Positions 1 through 7,410 of a stretch of DNA of 21,543 nucleotides are shown piece after piece (the first letter of the stretch is position 1; each line of letters begins with the position of its first letter). The position numbers were made by a program, and so were the translations under genes. This DNA comes from JBGOUJ01 sp041477005 (GTDB taxonomy: Bacteria > Acidobacteriota > Terriglobia > Bryobacterales > JACQDG01). The notes under the pieces were generated by a model that did not search any database, was not told where the DNA came from, and saw nothing but the letters and a program-made list of their open reading frames with translations. The stretch lies in contig JBGOUJ010000050.1 in assembly GCA_041477005.1 (NCBI GenBank), positions 1 through 21,543 on the forward strand, given 5' to 3'.

Positions 1-89
1 ACCACAACCCTTGGGGTCACCTGAGCGAAGTGGATACCCATCATGCGCGTATTGTATCGATCGCACGGCGTTCTCGCCCCGCAGTGCGG

Positions 90-194
90 CTAGTCTAGCT
101 TAGCTAGGGCGTTGGCAACCTCTTGCCCCTTAGCCTCGATGATGTTCATGAGTTCCTCTGGTGTCCGCGCGTCCGCGACGGGCCGCTTGTGCAT
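90..194 (-). CDS. Possible small protein, 34 aa (doubtful)
   Basis: A short frame downstream of the rRNA methyltransferase on the same strand encodes a 34-residue peptide starting MHKRPVADARTPEELMNIIE. Its C-terminal two thirds would form a charged amphipathic helix. The frame stays open upstream of this ATG, into the methyltransferase stop region (reading LTERWLALCGAA), so a longer product from a GTG or TTG start is possible. I see no good ribosome binding site and do not recognise a family. It could be a real small gene, the tail of a decayed gene, or chance. The rest of 1-226 shows nothing convincing. Confidence 0.22.
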   Translation of the reverse strand: MHKRPVADARTPEELMNIIEAKGQEVANALAKLD

Positions 195-226
195 CGCCGC
201 GCCGCACAGTGCCAACCATCGCTCTG

Positions 227-1405
227 TCAGACCACCTGTACAACCAGGCACTTGAGGTAGTGCGTTTCGGGGACGGTGAGCAGGATGGGGTGGTCCAGGG
301 CCTGGGTCCGGCGGTCCAAGACGCGCAAGGGACGTCCGGCATCAAGGGCGGCTTCCGCCACCAGCCCCAGCAACTGGGCTTCGCTCAGGTGATAGGAGCA
401 GGAGCAGGTGACCAGCACGCCATCGCGGTCGAGCAGCCGCAGCGCCCGCAGATTGATGTCCTTGTAGCCTCGGATGGCTTGGTCCACGTGCGCCCGCGAC
501 TTGGCAAAGGCCGGTGGATCGAGGATCACCGTCCCGAACTTGCGGCGGGCGGACGCATACTGGGTCAGCAGGTCGAAGACATCGGCCTGGCGGAACTCGA
601 TGTTCGCGATGGCGTTGCGGCCGGCGTTGCGGCGGGCCATTTCGAGGGCCTCGGCCGAGCTATCGACCGCCTCGACGCTCGGGCAAACCGCAGCCAGGTG
701 GAGCGCGAAGCCGCCGGTATAGGTGAAGCAATCGAGGGCCGGGCCGTGAGCGAACCGGCGGGCGGCGAGGTAGTTCTCGCGCTGGTCCAGAAAAACGCCG
801 GTCTTCTGTCCCGATAGCAGCCGCGCCGCCAGACGCAGGCCGTTGGTTTCAAACTCAATCTCCTCGGGGGCCTCACCGGCCAGGACAGATTTGAGGAGCG
901 GCAATTCTTCCTTGGCCCGCACCGCAGCGTCGTTGCGCTCGACGATGGCGGCTGGTGAAAACAACGTTCCCAGCGCTTCGACGATCTGCCCCTTGGCGGC
1001 GTCCATGCCCTGGTCGAGGGTCTGGAGGACGAAATAGTCGCCGTAGCGGTCGATCACCAAGGCCGGCAGCAGATCGGCCTCGCCGTTCACCAGGCGGTAG
1101 GCGGTGGTGTCGGTGACCACCCTCCGCCGGTAGGCCGCCGCCCGCTCCAGGCGGCCGCGGAAGAACGCGGCGTCCACGGTCTCGGCGCGGCTCGAAAGGA
1201 GTCGGAGCGTAATCTGCGAGGTCGAGCTGTAGTGTGCTGTGCCCAGCAGCTCCCGCCGCGGCCCGACCACCCGCACCACGGCGCCGGGCGGCGCATCGTG
1301 CCGGTCGACCACGTCGCTCGAATAGATCCAGGGATGCCCGGCGGCCACGCGCTCGGCGGCCCGGCGGTTCACCTCGACTTCGGTCACATCGACGGCCATC
1401 TTCAT
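227..1405 (-). CDS. rlmI: Class I SAM-dependent 23S rRNA (cytosine-5) methyltransferase, RlmI family
   Basis: Predicted to transfer a methyl group from SAM to a cytosine of 23S rRNA (C1962 in E. coli for RlmI). The 392-aa product matches the usual family length. The N-terminus is PUA-like (VEVNRRAAERVAAGHPWIYS, about residues 10-29). The Rossmann methyltransferase part has the SAM-binding segment FTYTGGF near residue 225, the DPPAFAKS motif near 293, and CSCSYH near 333, which carries the cysteines expected of m5C enzymes. The start is ATG at 1405: its ATGA overlaps the TGA stop of the SprT-like gene by 4 nt, implying translational coupling. A longer in-frame extension to 1486 would overlap that gene and has no family similarity. 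The exact target base is inferred from family only. Confidence 0.88.
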   Translation of the reverse strand: MKMAVDVTEVEVNRRAAERVAAGHPWIYSSDVVDRHDAPPGAVVRVVGPRRELLGTAHYSSTSQITLRLLSSRAETVDAAFFRGRLERAAAYRRRVVTDTTAYRLVNGEADLLPALVIDRYGDYFVLQTLDQGMDAAKGQIVEALGTLFSPAAIVERNDAAVRAKEELPLLKSVLAGEAPEEIEFETNGLRLAARLLSGQKTGVFLDQRENYLAARRFAHGPALDCFTYTGGFALHLAAVCPSVEAVDSSAEALEMARRNAGRNAIANIEFRQADVFDLLTQYASARRKFGTVILDPPAFAKSRAHVDQAIRGYKDINLRALRLLDRDGVLVTCSCSYHLSEAQLLGLVAEAALDAGRPLRVLDRRTQALDHPILLTVPETHYLKCLVVQVV

Positions 1406-2106
1406 AGTTTTTTCAGCAGCGCCCGCGCTTCGGCCAGCCGCGGAAAGGCTTTTTCGGCTTCCTTGAAATCGCGCGTGTGGACACACCGGCCGCGGCTGTG
1501 GTGCTCCACCGGATGGCGCAGATGCAACATCTCGTGAAAGACGATGTACTCGACCAGAAACCGGGGCACGCCGCTCCGGTCGAAGATCTTGCTGATGACG
1601 ATAGCATTGTGCGCCGGATCGAAATGGCCGAGCATAGTTCGGGAGACGGAGCGGCTCCAGCCGAGCAGCGGGCGCGCCAGCAAGCCGCCGAAGAAGCGGC
1701 GGTTCAGATCTTCAAAGACTTCCTCCAGATCGTAGAACTCGCCGCGCGCCTCGCCCAGGTGCTTGCGCCCGCGAATTTGCCGCAGCAACAGCATCTTCCG
1801 GCGGACGTCGGGGCGGTTCAAAAAGAGGCGGTACCGGCGATTGTATTTCTCGGGAATCTGCTTGCGGTGGAGTTTCGAGAGCAGAATGAAGGCCAGCGCC
1901 TCGTGCACCGGGGCCGGCGCGCCCTCCAGCAGGTCCGACATTCGCACCCACACCGCGCCGTTGTCGTGGCGGATGAAGCTGTTCACGTTGGCGAACGGGC
2001 GGTACTCCACCGCGAAGGTGGGCGTTGGCGTCCGCGGTTTCAATTCGCGGAAGACGCGCCGGTAGATCTGCTCGACCGTCTCGAAGAACAGGGTGGTCTG
2101 TTCCAT
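1402..2106 (-). CDS. SprT-like zinc metalloprotein (M48/SprT-type HExxH)
   Basis: A 234-aa protein with a C-terminal HEMLH motif near residue 190, followed by HPVEHHSRGRCVHTRDF. This is the SprT-like pattern, where HExxH plus a later histidine bind zinc. The N-terminal two thirds are basic and helical (RRVFRELKPRTPTP and similar) and resemble the extended SprT-like proteins found in Acidobacteriota. Substrate and role are unknown; SprT-family proteins elsewhere act as DNA-protein-crosslink proteases or are uncharacterised. It is first in a two-gene operon with the rRNA methyltransferase, ending in a 4-nt overlap. There is no clear Shine-Dalgarno before the ATG; a promoter a few bases upstream suggests a very short leader. 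No signal peptide is visible, so it is probably cytoplasmic. Confidence 0.8.
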   Translation of the reverse strand: MEQTTLFFETVEQIYRRVFRELKPRTPTPTFAVEYRPFANVNSFIRHDNGAVWVRMSDLLEGAPAPVHEALAFILLSKLHRKQIPEKYNRRYRLFLNRPDVRRKMLLLRQIRGRKHLGEARGEFYDLEEVFEDLNRRFFGGLLARPLLGWSRSVSRTMLGHFDPAHNAIVISKIFDRSGVPRFLVEYIVFHEMLHLRHPVEHHSRGRCVHTRDFKEAEKAFPRLAEARALLKKL

Positions 2107-2121
2107 TCAGGGTGATACCCG

Positions 2122-2150
2122 ATCATACTTCCCCTCTGGCGGGCAGGCAA
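2122..2150 (-). promoter_or_regulatory. Candidate sigma-70 promoter for the SprT-like/rRNA methyltransferase operon
   Basis: Read on the minus strand, a -35 TTGCCT (2150-2145) is separated by 17 nt from a -10 TATGAT (2127-2122, 5 of 6 consensus). Transcription would start only about 8 nt before the ATG at 2106, so the leader would be extremely short, consistent with the missing Shine-Dalgarno. Confidence 0.45.
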
Positions 2151-2212
2151 CCGTGGGCAGCTTGGGTCACTTGTCTGGAAAAGGCGAGAGGCAGGGCAAC
2201 GGCGACAGGCAA

Positions 2213-2371
2213 AGCAAAACCAAGGCAAAAGGCAAAGTGCAAAAGGCAAAAATCGAGGGAGGGGGTATTTTTTAAAGTGCCCGGCCCGCGGGCCGGGCAG
2301 AGTGCCGCGCCGCGAAGCGGCGCATCCGCTACTTTTGCCTTTTGCACTTTGCCTTTTGCCTTGGTTTTGCT
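2213..2371. repeat. Inverted heptamer-repeat (STRR-like) element with 39-bp perfect arms
   Basis: Positions 2213-2251 and 2333-2371 are perfect reverse complements over 39 bp. Within each arm the sequence is a run of 7-nt units: GGCAAAA, GGCAAAG, TGCAAAA, GGCAAAA. The 81-nt spacer holds a perfect 22-bp GC palindrome (2278-2299, centred on CCCGCGGG) and a second hairpin with 7-bp arms GCGCCGC/GCGGCGC around GAA (2307-2323). The whole element could extrude as a large cruciform or fold as one long stem with two inner hairpins. It lies in the divergent gap between the SprT-like gene and fabH. It resembles the heptanucleotide short tandem repeats known from cyanobacteria; no coding capacity is seen. 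Confidence 0.85.
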
Positions 2372-2558
2372 CCGAAAATCATTTTCATCCTCGGGGGTGA
2401 GGCGAAACGGCTCATGAGAGTTTCGTTCCTTTGCCGGTTGCCTTGGTTCTTGAATACGAGGCACGGGATTCCGAGCGCGCTGCACTATGGACTGAACCAC
2501 ACGGACCTGTTGTTTGCGGCGTCCCCTGTGCGATCATGTGGGACTGGCGGGAACCGCC

Positions 2559-2567
2559 AGGGAGGGA
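2559..2567 (+). promoter_or_regulatory. Shine-Dalgarno that fixes the fabH start
   Basis: The purine run AGGGAGGGA, with GGAGG at 2561-2565, sits 9 nt before the GTG at 2575. It selects this GTG over in-frame upstream starts whose added residues are not FabH-like. Confidence 0.7.
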
Positions 2568-2574
2568 AGAACCG

Positions 2575-3582
2575 GTGAGCCAAGCGAAAGGGGTCCGGCG
2601 GGCCAAGATCTCGGCGGTGGGCTGTTATGTTCCTCCGCGATTGTTGGCCAATGACGACCTGGAAAAGATGGTCGATACGTCGAGCCAGTGGATACTGGAG
2701 CGAACCGGCATCCTCACGCGCCACATCGCCGACCCGGACGTGGCCACTTCCGACTTGGCCGTAGAAGCCGCGCGCGCGGCGCTCGCCGAGCGGAACGTAT
2801 CACCCGACCAAGTGGAGGTCATCCTGGTTTGCACCGTTACGCCGGACATGATGTTCCCCTCCACGGCGTGCCTGGTGCAGGACCGCCTTGGGGCGCGCCA
2901 GGCCTGGGGCTTCGACCTCGTCGCCGCTTGCTGCGGATTCCTGTATGGGTTGACCGTCGGCGCGCAACTGATCGCGACCGGCGCGCACCGGCGCGTGCTG
3001 GTGATTGGCGCCGATACCATGTCCCGCATCATCGATTACACCGACCGGTCCACCTGCGTCCTGTTCGGCGATGGCGCCGGGGCCATGCTGCTCGAGCCGG
3101 CCGACTCCGACGGCGAGGGACTGATCGACTTCATTCACGAGGTGGACGGCTCGGGCGGCAAGTACCTTTACATGCCCGCCGGAGGAAGCCGCTGTCCCGC
3201 CTCTCAAGAGACCGTAGAGAAGCGCATGCACTATGTCCACCAGGACGGCGGGCAGGTGTTCAAGTTCGCCGTGCGGAAAATGTACGAAAGCTGCAAGGAA
3301 CTGCTCGCGCGCAACGGCTTGACCGCCGCGGACGTGGACATCCTGCTGCCCCACCAGGCCAACCGCCGTATCATTACCGCCGCCGCCGAGCGGCTGGGCA
3401 TACCTTGCGACCGCGTCCTGATCAACATCGATCGCTACGGCAACACGACGGGCGCTACGATTCCGCTGGCCACGAAGGAGGCCGTCGAAAAAGGGCTCCT
3501 CCGGAAGGGTGGAATCGCGCTGATGGCGGCCGTGGGCGCGGGCTATACCACTGGAGCGTCGCTGTGGCGGTGGGCGTACTGA
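2575..3582 (+). CDS. fabH: Beta-ketoacyl-ACP synthase III (FabH)
   Basis: Catalyses the first condensation of fatty-acid synthesis, joining acetyl-CoA (or a branched starter) to malonyl-ACP. The 335-aa product from the GTG start has the usual length. The catalytic triad is visible: Cys119 in AACCGF, His260 in PHQANRR and Asn290 in NTTGATIP. The closing GAGYTTGASLWRW is typical of the FabH C-terminus. A second cysteine (C120) directly follows the active-site cysteine, where E. coli FabH has alanine. No other fatty-acid genes (plsX, fabD, fabG, acpP) are nearby, so this may be one of several KAS III copies or a stand-alone gene. The upstream 468 bp hold the inverted repeat element and no convincing promoter. 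Confidence 0.93.
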   Translation: MSQAKGVRRAKISAVGCYVPPRLLANDDLEKMVDTSSQWILERTGILTRHIADPDVATSDLAVEAARAALAERNVSPDQVEVILVCTVTPDMMFPSTACLVQDRLGARQAWGFDLVAACCGFLYGLTVGAQLIATGAHRRVLVIGADTMSRIIDYTDRSTCVLFGDGAGAMLLEPADSDGEGLIDFIHEVDGSGGKYLYMPAGGSRCPASQETVEKRMHYVHQDGGQVFKFAVRKMYESCKELLARNGLTAADVDILLPHQANRRIITAAAERLGIPCDRVLINIDRYGNTTGATIPLATKEAVEKGLLRKGGIALMAAVGAGYTTGASLWRWAY

Positions 3583-3665
3583 AGCGGTGCCATGAAGGCG
3601 GTAGGAGCCCGATCCAGTTCTACCTTTCTGTTGCCGTGATCCCACTCAGAAAAGAGGGGGCCAAT

Positions 3666-5939
3666 ATGTGGCGCGCGCGATTCGGCGGGGTACTTATTGC
3701 AGCGCTCGCGCTGGCGGCTTTCGCTGATGTCCTGACCCAGCATAATGACGACGCCCGCACCGGAGCAAACCTTCAGGAAACAAACCTCACGCCGGACAAC
3801 GTAAACAAGGAGCAGTTCGGAAAGCTGTTTGACTGCCAGGTGGACGGTCAGATTTACGCCCAGCCTCTGGTCGTGAGCAGCCTGCGGATCGGGGGCGCCG
3901 TGCACAACGTCGTGTTCGTAGCCACGGAGCACAACAGCGTGTATGCCTTCGATGCGGATAACGGGCAGCAGCTTTGGACCAGGAACTACGGGCGCTCCGC
4001 GCCGACCCCGAACGTCTACTGGCCGATTCCGCAAGGGTATGCGCCGTACCACGACCTTGTTCCGGAGATCGGGATCACGAGCACCCCGGTGATCGATCGG
4101 GAGACCAATACCCTTTACTTCACCAACTTCACGCAGCACGACGTTTCCGGCGGCCCCAGGTGGCGCCACCGTCTTCACGCGGTCGACCTGACCAATGGCG
4201 CCGACAAATTTGGAGGGCCAGCGGAGATCAACGGGGCCCTTCCCAGCTCTCTCACGCCGCCGGCCGTCCCCGGCGGTACGTACCACGCCGGTAGGCACGT
4301 GATTGCCACCGCAATCTATTTCGATCCCCCACAGCAGCACCAGAGGGCTGGCCTGCTGCTGCTCAAGAGCGGGAATTCGAGGAAGATCGTCGCTGCTTTC
4401 GGAGCGCATGCCGATGCTCGTCCCTTTGCCGGCTGGGTCTTCGCTTATGACGCCCGGGACCTCACGCAAAAGCCGGGCGTCTGGGTCAGCAACACGGATA
4501 ATGGCCCGGAAGGCGGAGGGGCCGGCATCTGGCAGGCAGGCATGGGCCTGACCGCCGATTCGGAAGGTAGTTTCTACTTCATGACCGGGAACGGCTTCCT
4601 GGATGAGGCGACCGCGTTCGGAGAAAGCGTGCTTCGGCTCCGCCCGAGCGGCAATACCATCCAGCAGGAAGATTACTTTTCGCCTTGCAACCGTCAACTC
4701 CTCGACCAGCACGACTGGGACCTGGGGTCATCCGGACTGCTGCTGCTCGCCGAGCGCGGGTGGGTCGTGGGAGGCGGAAAACAGGGAAGGATTTACGTTC
4801 TGGATAAAGGAAACCTCGGCAAGGCATCGCCCGCCGGCGACATCACTTGCAGCGACACGCAGATCCTCCAGGAATTCCAGGCGATTTGGGGCGACCCGGC
4901 GAAGCACAAGCACATCCACGGCTCACCGGTTTATTGGGACGGCGAAACGCGCGGGCCGGCGATTTATGTCTGGGGCGAAAACGATGTGCTCCGCGCCTAC
5001 CCGATTGTGGGCGAGGGCAGCCAGTGGCGCTTTCAGGCCGGAGATCCCTCGGGCCAGCCGGCGTGGACGATCGGCCGGGAGTCTTCCCCGGCGCATCCCG
5101 TATCGCCGACGGCATCCATGATGACCGGCGGCATGCTGTCGATCTCGGCCAACAGCCGGCGCGGTGGGATCGTATGGGCGACCACGCCCACCAACAACGA
5201 TGCCAACGCTCAAACGGTGCCGGGGATCATCCGGGCGTACGACGCGTCCGACCTGAGCCGGGAGTTGTGGGACAGCTATCAGAACCGGGATTACGACGAC
5301 TTCGGGAACTTCGCCAAGTTCACCCCGCCCACCATTGCCAACGGAAAGGTGTACGTTGCGACCTTTTCCAGGCAGCTCTCTGTCTACGGCCTGCTCGACG
5401 GGAAGAAAAGGCCCGCTCTCCCGGCGAATCTCGTTCGGAATCCGGGATTCGAGGATTGCACGCCCGCGCCAGGTGGAGTGGAAGACTGCAAAACGGGCTG
5501 GACCGGCGAGGGGCGCCCGGATGTGTTCACGGTCGCTGGCAACTACCCTCACTACGGCCAGCACTACGGGGCGCTGAATCCCGACGGGCGCTCCGGGGCC
5601 GGACTGTTCCAGAAGATCCAGGCCCCAAAGACCGGCGAATACCTGCTCACCGCCTACTGCGCCACCAACATTCCGCACGACGACCGTCAACTGAATCCGG
5701 AGAGGCCGGTGCGCTTCGGAGTGGACGTCGCCGGGAAGAAGGTCCGGGATCTCACGGTCGGTTGGAACGAGGGTTACCAGCGTTTCACGATTCGCTTTCG
5801 GGCGGCGGAGAGGCAGGAGATCAAGATCTGGTATCACGCTCCGGTGGTGAAGATCGATTTCTCCGATCCGTATAACCGAAAGATCATAGCTCCCCCGGTC
5901 TGGGCGGCCATTGATGATGTCTCGCTCCTCAGCCCGTGA
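3666..5939 (+). CDS. Secreted PQQ-like beta-propeller protein with C-terminal carbohydrate-binding-like domain
   Basis: A 757-aa protein with a short signal peptide (MWRARFGGVLIAALALAAFA). Residues about 25-585 carry PQQ/quinoprotein-like propeller repeats: VFVATEHNSVYAFDADNGQQLW, then GGGKQGRIYVLDKGNLGK and NGKVYVATFSRQLSVYG. The segment around GIWQAGMGLTADSEGSFYFMTGNG is typical of a large acidobacterial family of predicted exported proteins. From about residue 588 (NLVRNPGFEDC) a jelly-roll, galactose-binding-like domain begins. I see no cytochrome CxxCH motif and no clear PQQ-dehydrogenase catalytic set, so a structural or binding role is as likely as an enzyme. The ATG at 3666 has a GAGGGGG purine run 6-10 nt upstream. 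It follows fabH by 83 nt on the same strand with no visible functional link. Confidence 0.8.
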   Translation: MWRARFGGVLIAALALAAFADVLTQHNDDARTGANLQETNLTPDNVNKEQFGKLFDCQVDGQIYAQPLVVSSLRIGGAVHNVVFVATEHNSVYAFDADNGQQLWTRNYGRSAPTPNVYWPIPQGYAPYHDLVPEIGITSTPVIDRETNTLYFTNFTQHDVSGGPRWRHRLHAVDLTNGADKFGGPAEINGALPSSLTPPAVPGGTYHAGRHVIATAIYFDPPQQHQRAGLLLLKSGNSRKIVAAFGAHADARPFAGWVFAYDARDLTQKPGVWVSNTDNGPEGGGAGIWQAGMGLTADSEGSFYFMTGNGFLDEATAFGESVLRLRPSGNTIQQEDYFSPCNRQLLDQHDWDLGSSGLLLLAERGWVVGGGKQGRIYVLDKGNLGKASPAGDITCSDTQILQEFQAIWGDPAKHKHIHGSPVYWDGETRGPAIYVWGENDVLRAYPIVGEGSQWRFQAGDPSGQPAWTIGRESSPAHPVSPTASMMTGGMLSISANSRRGGIVWATTPTNNDANAQTVPGIIRAYDASDLSRELWDSYQNRDYDDFGNFAKFTPPTIANGKVYVATFSRQLSVYGLLDGKKRPALPANLVRNPGFEDCTPAPGGVEDCKTGWTGEGRPDVFTVAGNYPHYGQHYGALNPDGRSGAGLFQKIQAPKTGEYLLTAYCATNIPHDDRQLNPERPVRFGVDVAGKKVRDLTVGWNEGYQRFTIRFRAAERQEIKIWYHAPVVKIDFSDPYNRKIIAPPVWAAIDDVSLLSP

Positions 5940-5940
5940 A

Positions 5941-6026
5941 GGCGGGACCCCGCCGGTGGCGCCAGGAGCCCACCGGGCAAGTGCGATTGCCTCGGCGCGT
6001 GCCAATCCCTCGGGCGCCCGCCCGAG
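5941..6026 (+). terminator. Cluster of GC hairpins after the PQQ-like gene, possible terminator
   Basis: Starting 2 nt after the stop codon there is GGCGG/CCGCC (5941-5954), a competing CCGGTGG/CCACCGG stem (5953-5976), and an 8-bp CTCGGGCG/CGCCCGAG inverted repeat (6009-6026). No T-tract follows any of them, so this is not a classic intrinsic terminator. Confidence 0.35.
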
Positions 6027-6053
6027 CACCCTCATGACGCTCGGCGGAGGCGC

Positions 6054-6587
6054 ATGATGGTCCTGCTGTGGGCTTGCGGGTACTTGTGGCTGACGCTCAA
6101 ACACAAGTGGTTCGTCCTGCTCGCTGGGTTGCGCACGGGGACGCCAGTCCCCTTGCTCATCCTTCACGATTGCTCCAAGCTCACGCCCGTGGGATTGCTC
6201 GTCTATGGAAGACAGTTCTTCGGGGACCGGGGTGATCCACCAGGCTTCGCCAGGGCGCGCCTCCATCACCGCAACAAGAATCCACATCACTGGGAATACT
6301 GGACGCCCACGCCCGGCGGCGAGCCCCTACCGATGCCTATGCGCTACGTGCGAGAGATGGTCGCCGACTGGATGGCCGCGGCCAGGGCTTATGAAGGCAG
6401 GTGGCCGGACCCCAACAACTGGCCGTGGCTCGATCAGTACCACCAAAGGATGCTTCTGCACCCGGTTACGAGAGAGAGGATCAACCTCGTCCTCTGTCAG
6501 CTCCGCGGCTCAGCTCCGCGGCTCTTGACATTCGGAGCGCCGGGCGATACGCTGTGCGGGTCAAAAAGGGTGGCTGGGCGGCGTTGA
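6054..6587 (+). CDS. DUF5662 family protein with extended C-terminus
   Basis: A 177-aa product. Residues 10-150 show the DUF5662 pattern: KHKWFVLLAGLRTGTPVP, then LILHDCSKLTPVGL, HHRNKNPHHWEYW, LPMPMRYVREMVADW and MLLHPVTRERI. The histidines and the HDCSK, HHxxxNPHHW motifs suggest a metal-binding helical domain; the biochemical role is unknown. Tandem ATGs occur at 6054 and 6057 behind GGAGG (6046-6050), and the second is better spaced. The last 25 or so residues (APRLLTFGAPGDTLCGSKRVAGRR) are not family-like and exist because of a 13-bp tandem duplication at 6498-6523. With one copy the frame would end at TGA right after CQLRGS. Glycosyltransferase genes follow 4 nt downstream. Confidence 0.7.
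   Translation: MMVLLWACGYLWLTLKHKWFVLLAGLRTGTPVPLLILHDCSKLTPVGLLVYGRQFFGDRGDPPGFARARLHHRNKNPHHWEYWTPTPGGEPLPMPMRYVREMVADWMAAARAYEGRWPDPNNWPWLDQYHQRMLLHPVTRERINLVLCQLRGSAPRLLTFGAPGDTLCGSKRVAGRR
6498..6523 (+). repeat. 13-bp perfect tandem duplication inside the DUF5662 gene
   Basis: CAGCTCCGCGGCT occurs twice in direct succession (6498-6510 and 6511-6523). Since 13 is not a multiple of 3, the second copy shifts the frame past what would otherwise be a TGA stop, now at 6526-6528 and out of frame. Confidence 0.9.
6525..6553 (+). promoter_or_regulatory. Candidate promoter for the glycosyltransferase pair
   Basis: A perfect -35 TTGACA at 6525-6530 is followed after 17 nt by TACGCT (6548-6553), a weak -10. 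It would start transcription near 6560, about 30 nt before the ATG at 6592. The -10 is poor, so support is modest. Confidence 0.33.
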
Positions 6588-6591
6588 TACA

Positions 6592-7410
6592 ATGATTGCC
6601 GGCAACACGAATGGAGGCCGGGATCTATCGAAGGATCTCACCGTATTCGTTACCACGATTGGCGACGAAGTCAATTTCCTGGACTGCCTCTCTCACCTGC
6701 AGCGGCAAACAGTGCGATTCCGGCTGGAGACCATCGCCTACATCGGGCCGCTTTCAACCGCCTTCCAGCAGATGCTGGACCGTTGCGAGACCCCCTATTA
6801 TGTCCAGGTCGATGAGGACATGCTGCTGTTCCCGCACGCCATTCAAACCTTGTTTGAGACCCTGGCGGCCGCGCCGCCGGCGACGGCGCTCGTCTGCGCC
6901 GGTCTCTGGGATTGCGACGTGGCGCACCCCATTAACGGAGTGAAGATCTACCGCCACCACATCGTCCGGCAGTTCCCGTACGAAGACACTTTCAGTTGCG
7001 AGAAGGCCCAGCTCAAGAGAATCCAGGATGCCGGCTACCAGGCTCGCCTGCTGCCCTTAGAGGACCACTCCGCCTGCCTCGGCGAGCACGGGAAACACCA
7101 CACGCCCAGGACCATCTTCGCCCGCTGGAGGCGGTTGTTTCACAAGAACCGGCGCTGCGGCTATCCATCCTGGGTGGAGCCTTGGCCGGCGCTGCTGTTG
7201 GAGCGCTATCTCAAAACAAAGCAGCCACTCCACCTTTACGCACTGCTGGGGGCGGTGGCCGGCATCGTGGGGGAGCTGCCTCCGGATCGGGAGGCGGATT
7301 TCCGGCAGGGGTGTCCCGATTTTGTGCGGCTGGCTGAACACTTCCCGCCTGGCGACGACTTGGCGTTCCAATCGGCGGCGGAGATGGCCGGTAATGGTAA
7401 GGGCCCTTGA
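6592..7410 (+). CDS. Glycosyltransferase-like protein (GT-A fold, family 2 type)
   Basis: A 272-aa protein whose first half follows the GT-A pattern: LTVFVTTIGDEVNFLDCLSHLQRQT at residues 16-40, then a DED motif at 74-76 inside YYVQVDEDMLLFP, where family 2 enzymes bind a metal-nucleotide sugar. The second half has a histidine-rich segment (EHGKHHTPRTIFARWRRLFHKNRRCG), perhaps for acceptor or membrane contact; no transmembrane helix is evident. Sugar donor and acceptor cannot be told from sequence. It lies 4 nt downstream of the DUF5662 gene and overlaps the next glycosyltransferase by 4 nt, so the two are probably made together. The start at 6592 has no strong Shine-Dalgarno. Confidence 0.68.
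   Translation: MIAGNTNGGRDLSKDLTVFVTTIGDEVNFLDCLSHLQRQTVRFRLETIAYIGPLSTAFQQMLDRCETPYYVQVDEDMLLFPHAIQTLFETLAAAPPATALVCAGLWDCDVAHPINGVKIYRHHIVRQFPYEDTFSCEKAQLKRIQDAGYQARLLPLEDHSACLGEHGKHHTPRTIFARWRRLFHKNRRCGYPSWVEPWPALLLERYLKTKQPLHLYALLGAVAGIVGELPPDREADFRQGCPDFVRLAEHFPPGDDLAFQSAAEMAGNGKGP

Noticed and set aside
1..44. Possible start of a minus-strand gene (MMGIHFAQVTPRVV) running off the left edge, with TACAAT 6 nt before the ATG
   Set aside because: Only 14 codons are visible, there is no -35 or Shine-Dalgarno, and chance cannot be excluded.
1406..1486. 27-residue N-terminal extension of the rRNA methyltransferase
   Set aside because: The ATGA overlap at 1402-1405 gives a better start, and the extension has no resemblance to the family.
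2372..2425. Small palindromes GAAAATCATTTTC and CGAAAC/GTTTCG around CTCATGAG as fabH operators
   Set aside because: They are short, have no associated promoter hexamers, and a FabT- or FapR-type site could not be recognised.
2688..3665. N-terminal extension of the PQQ-like protein back into fabH
   Set aside because: The residues are Arg/Gly-rich shadow of fabH; a signal peptide begins exactly at the ATG at 3666.
3543..4712. Long minus-strand open frame (389 codons) opposite the PQQ-like gene
   Set aside because: It is antisense to a well-supported coding sequence, has no family signature, and long antisense frames are common in DNA this GC-rich.
4923..6290. 455-codon minus-strand frame across the end of the PQQ-like gene and the start of the DUF5662 gene
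   Set aside because: It crosses two real plus-strand genes and their hairpin-rich gap; its composition is that of a mirrored frame, without domains.
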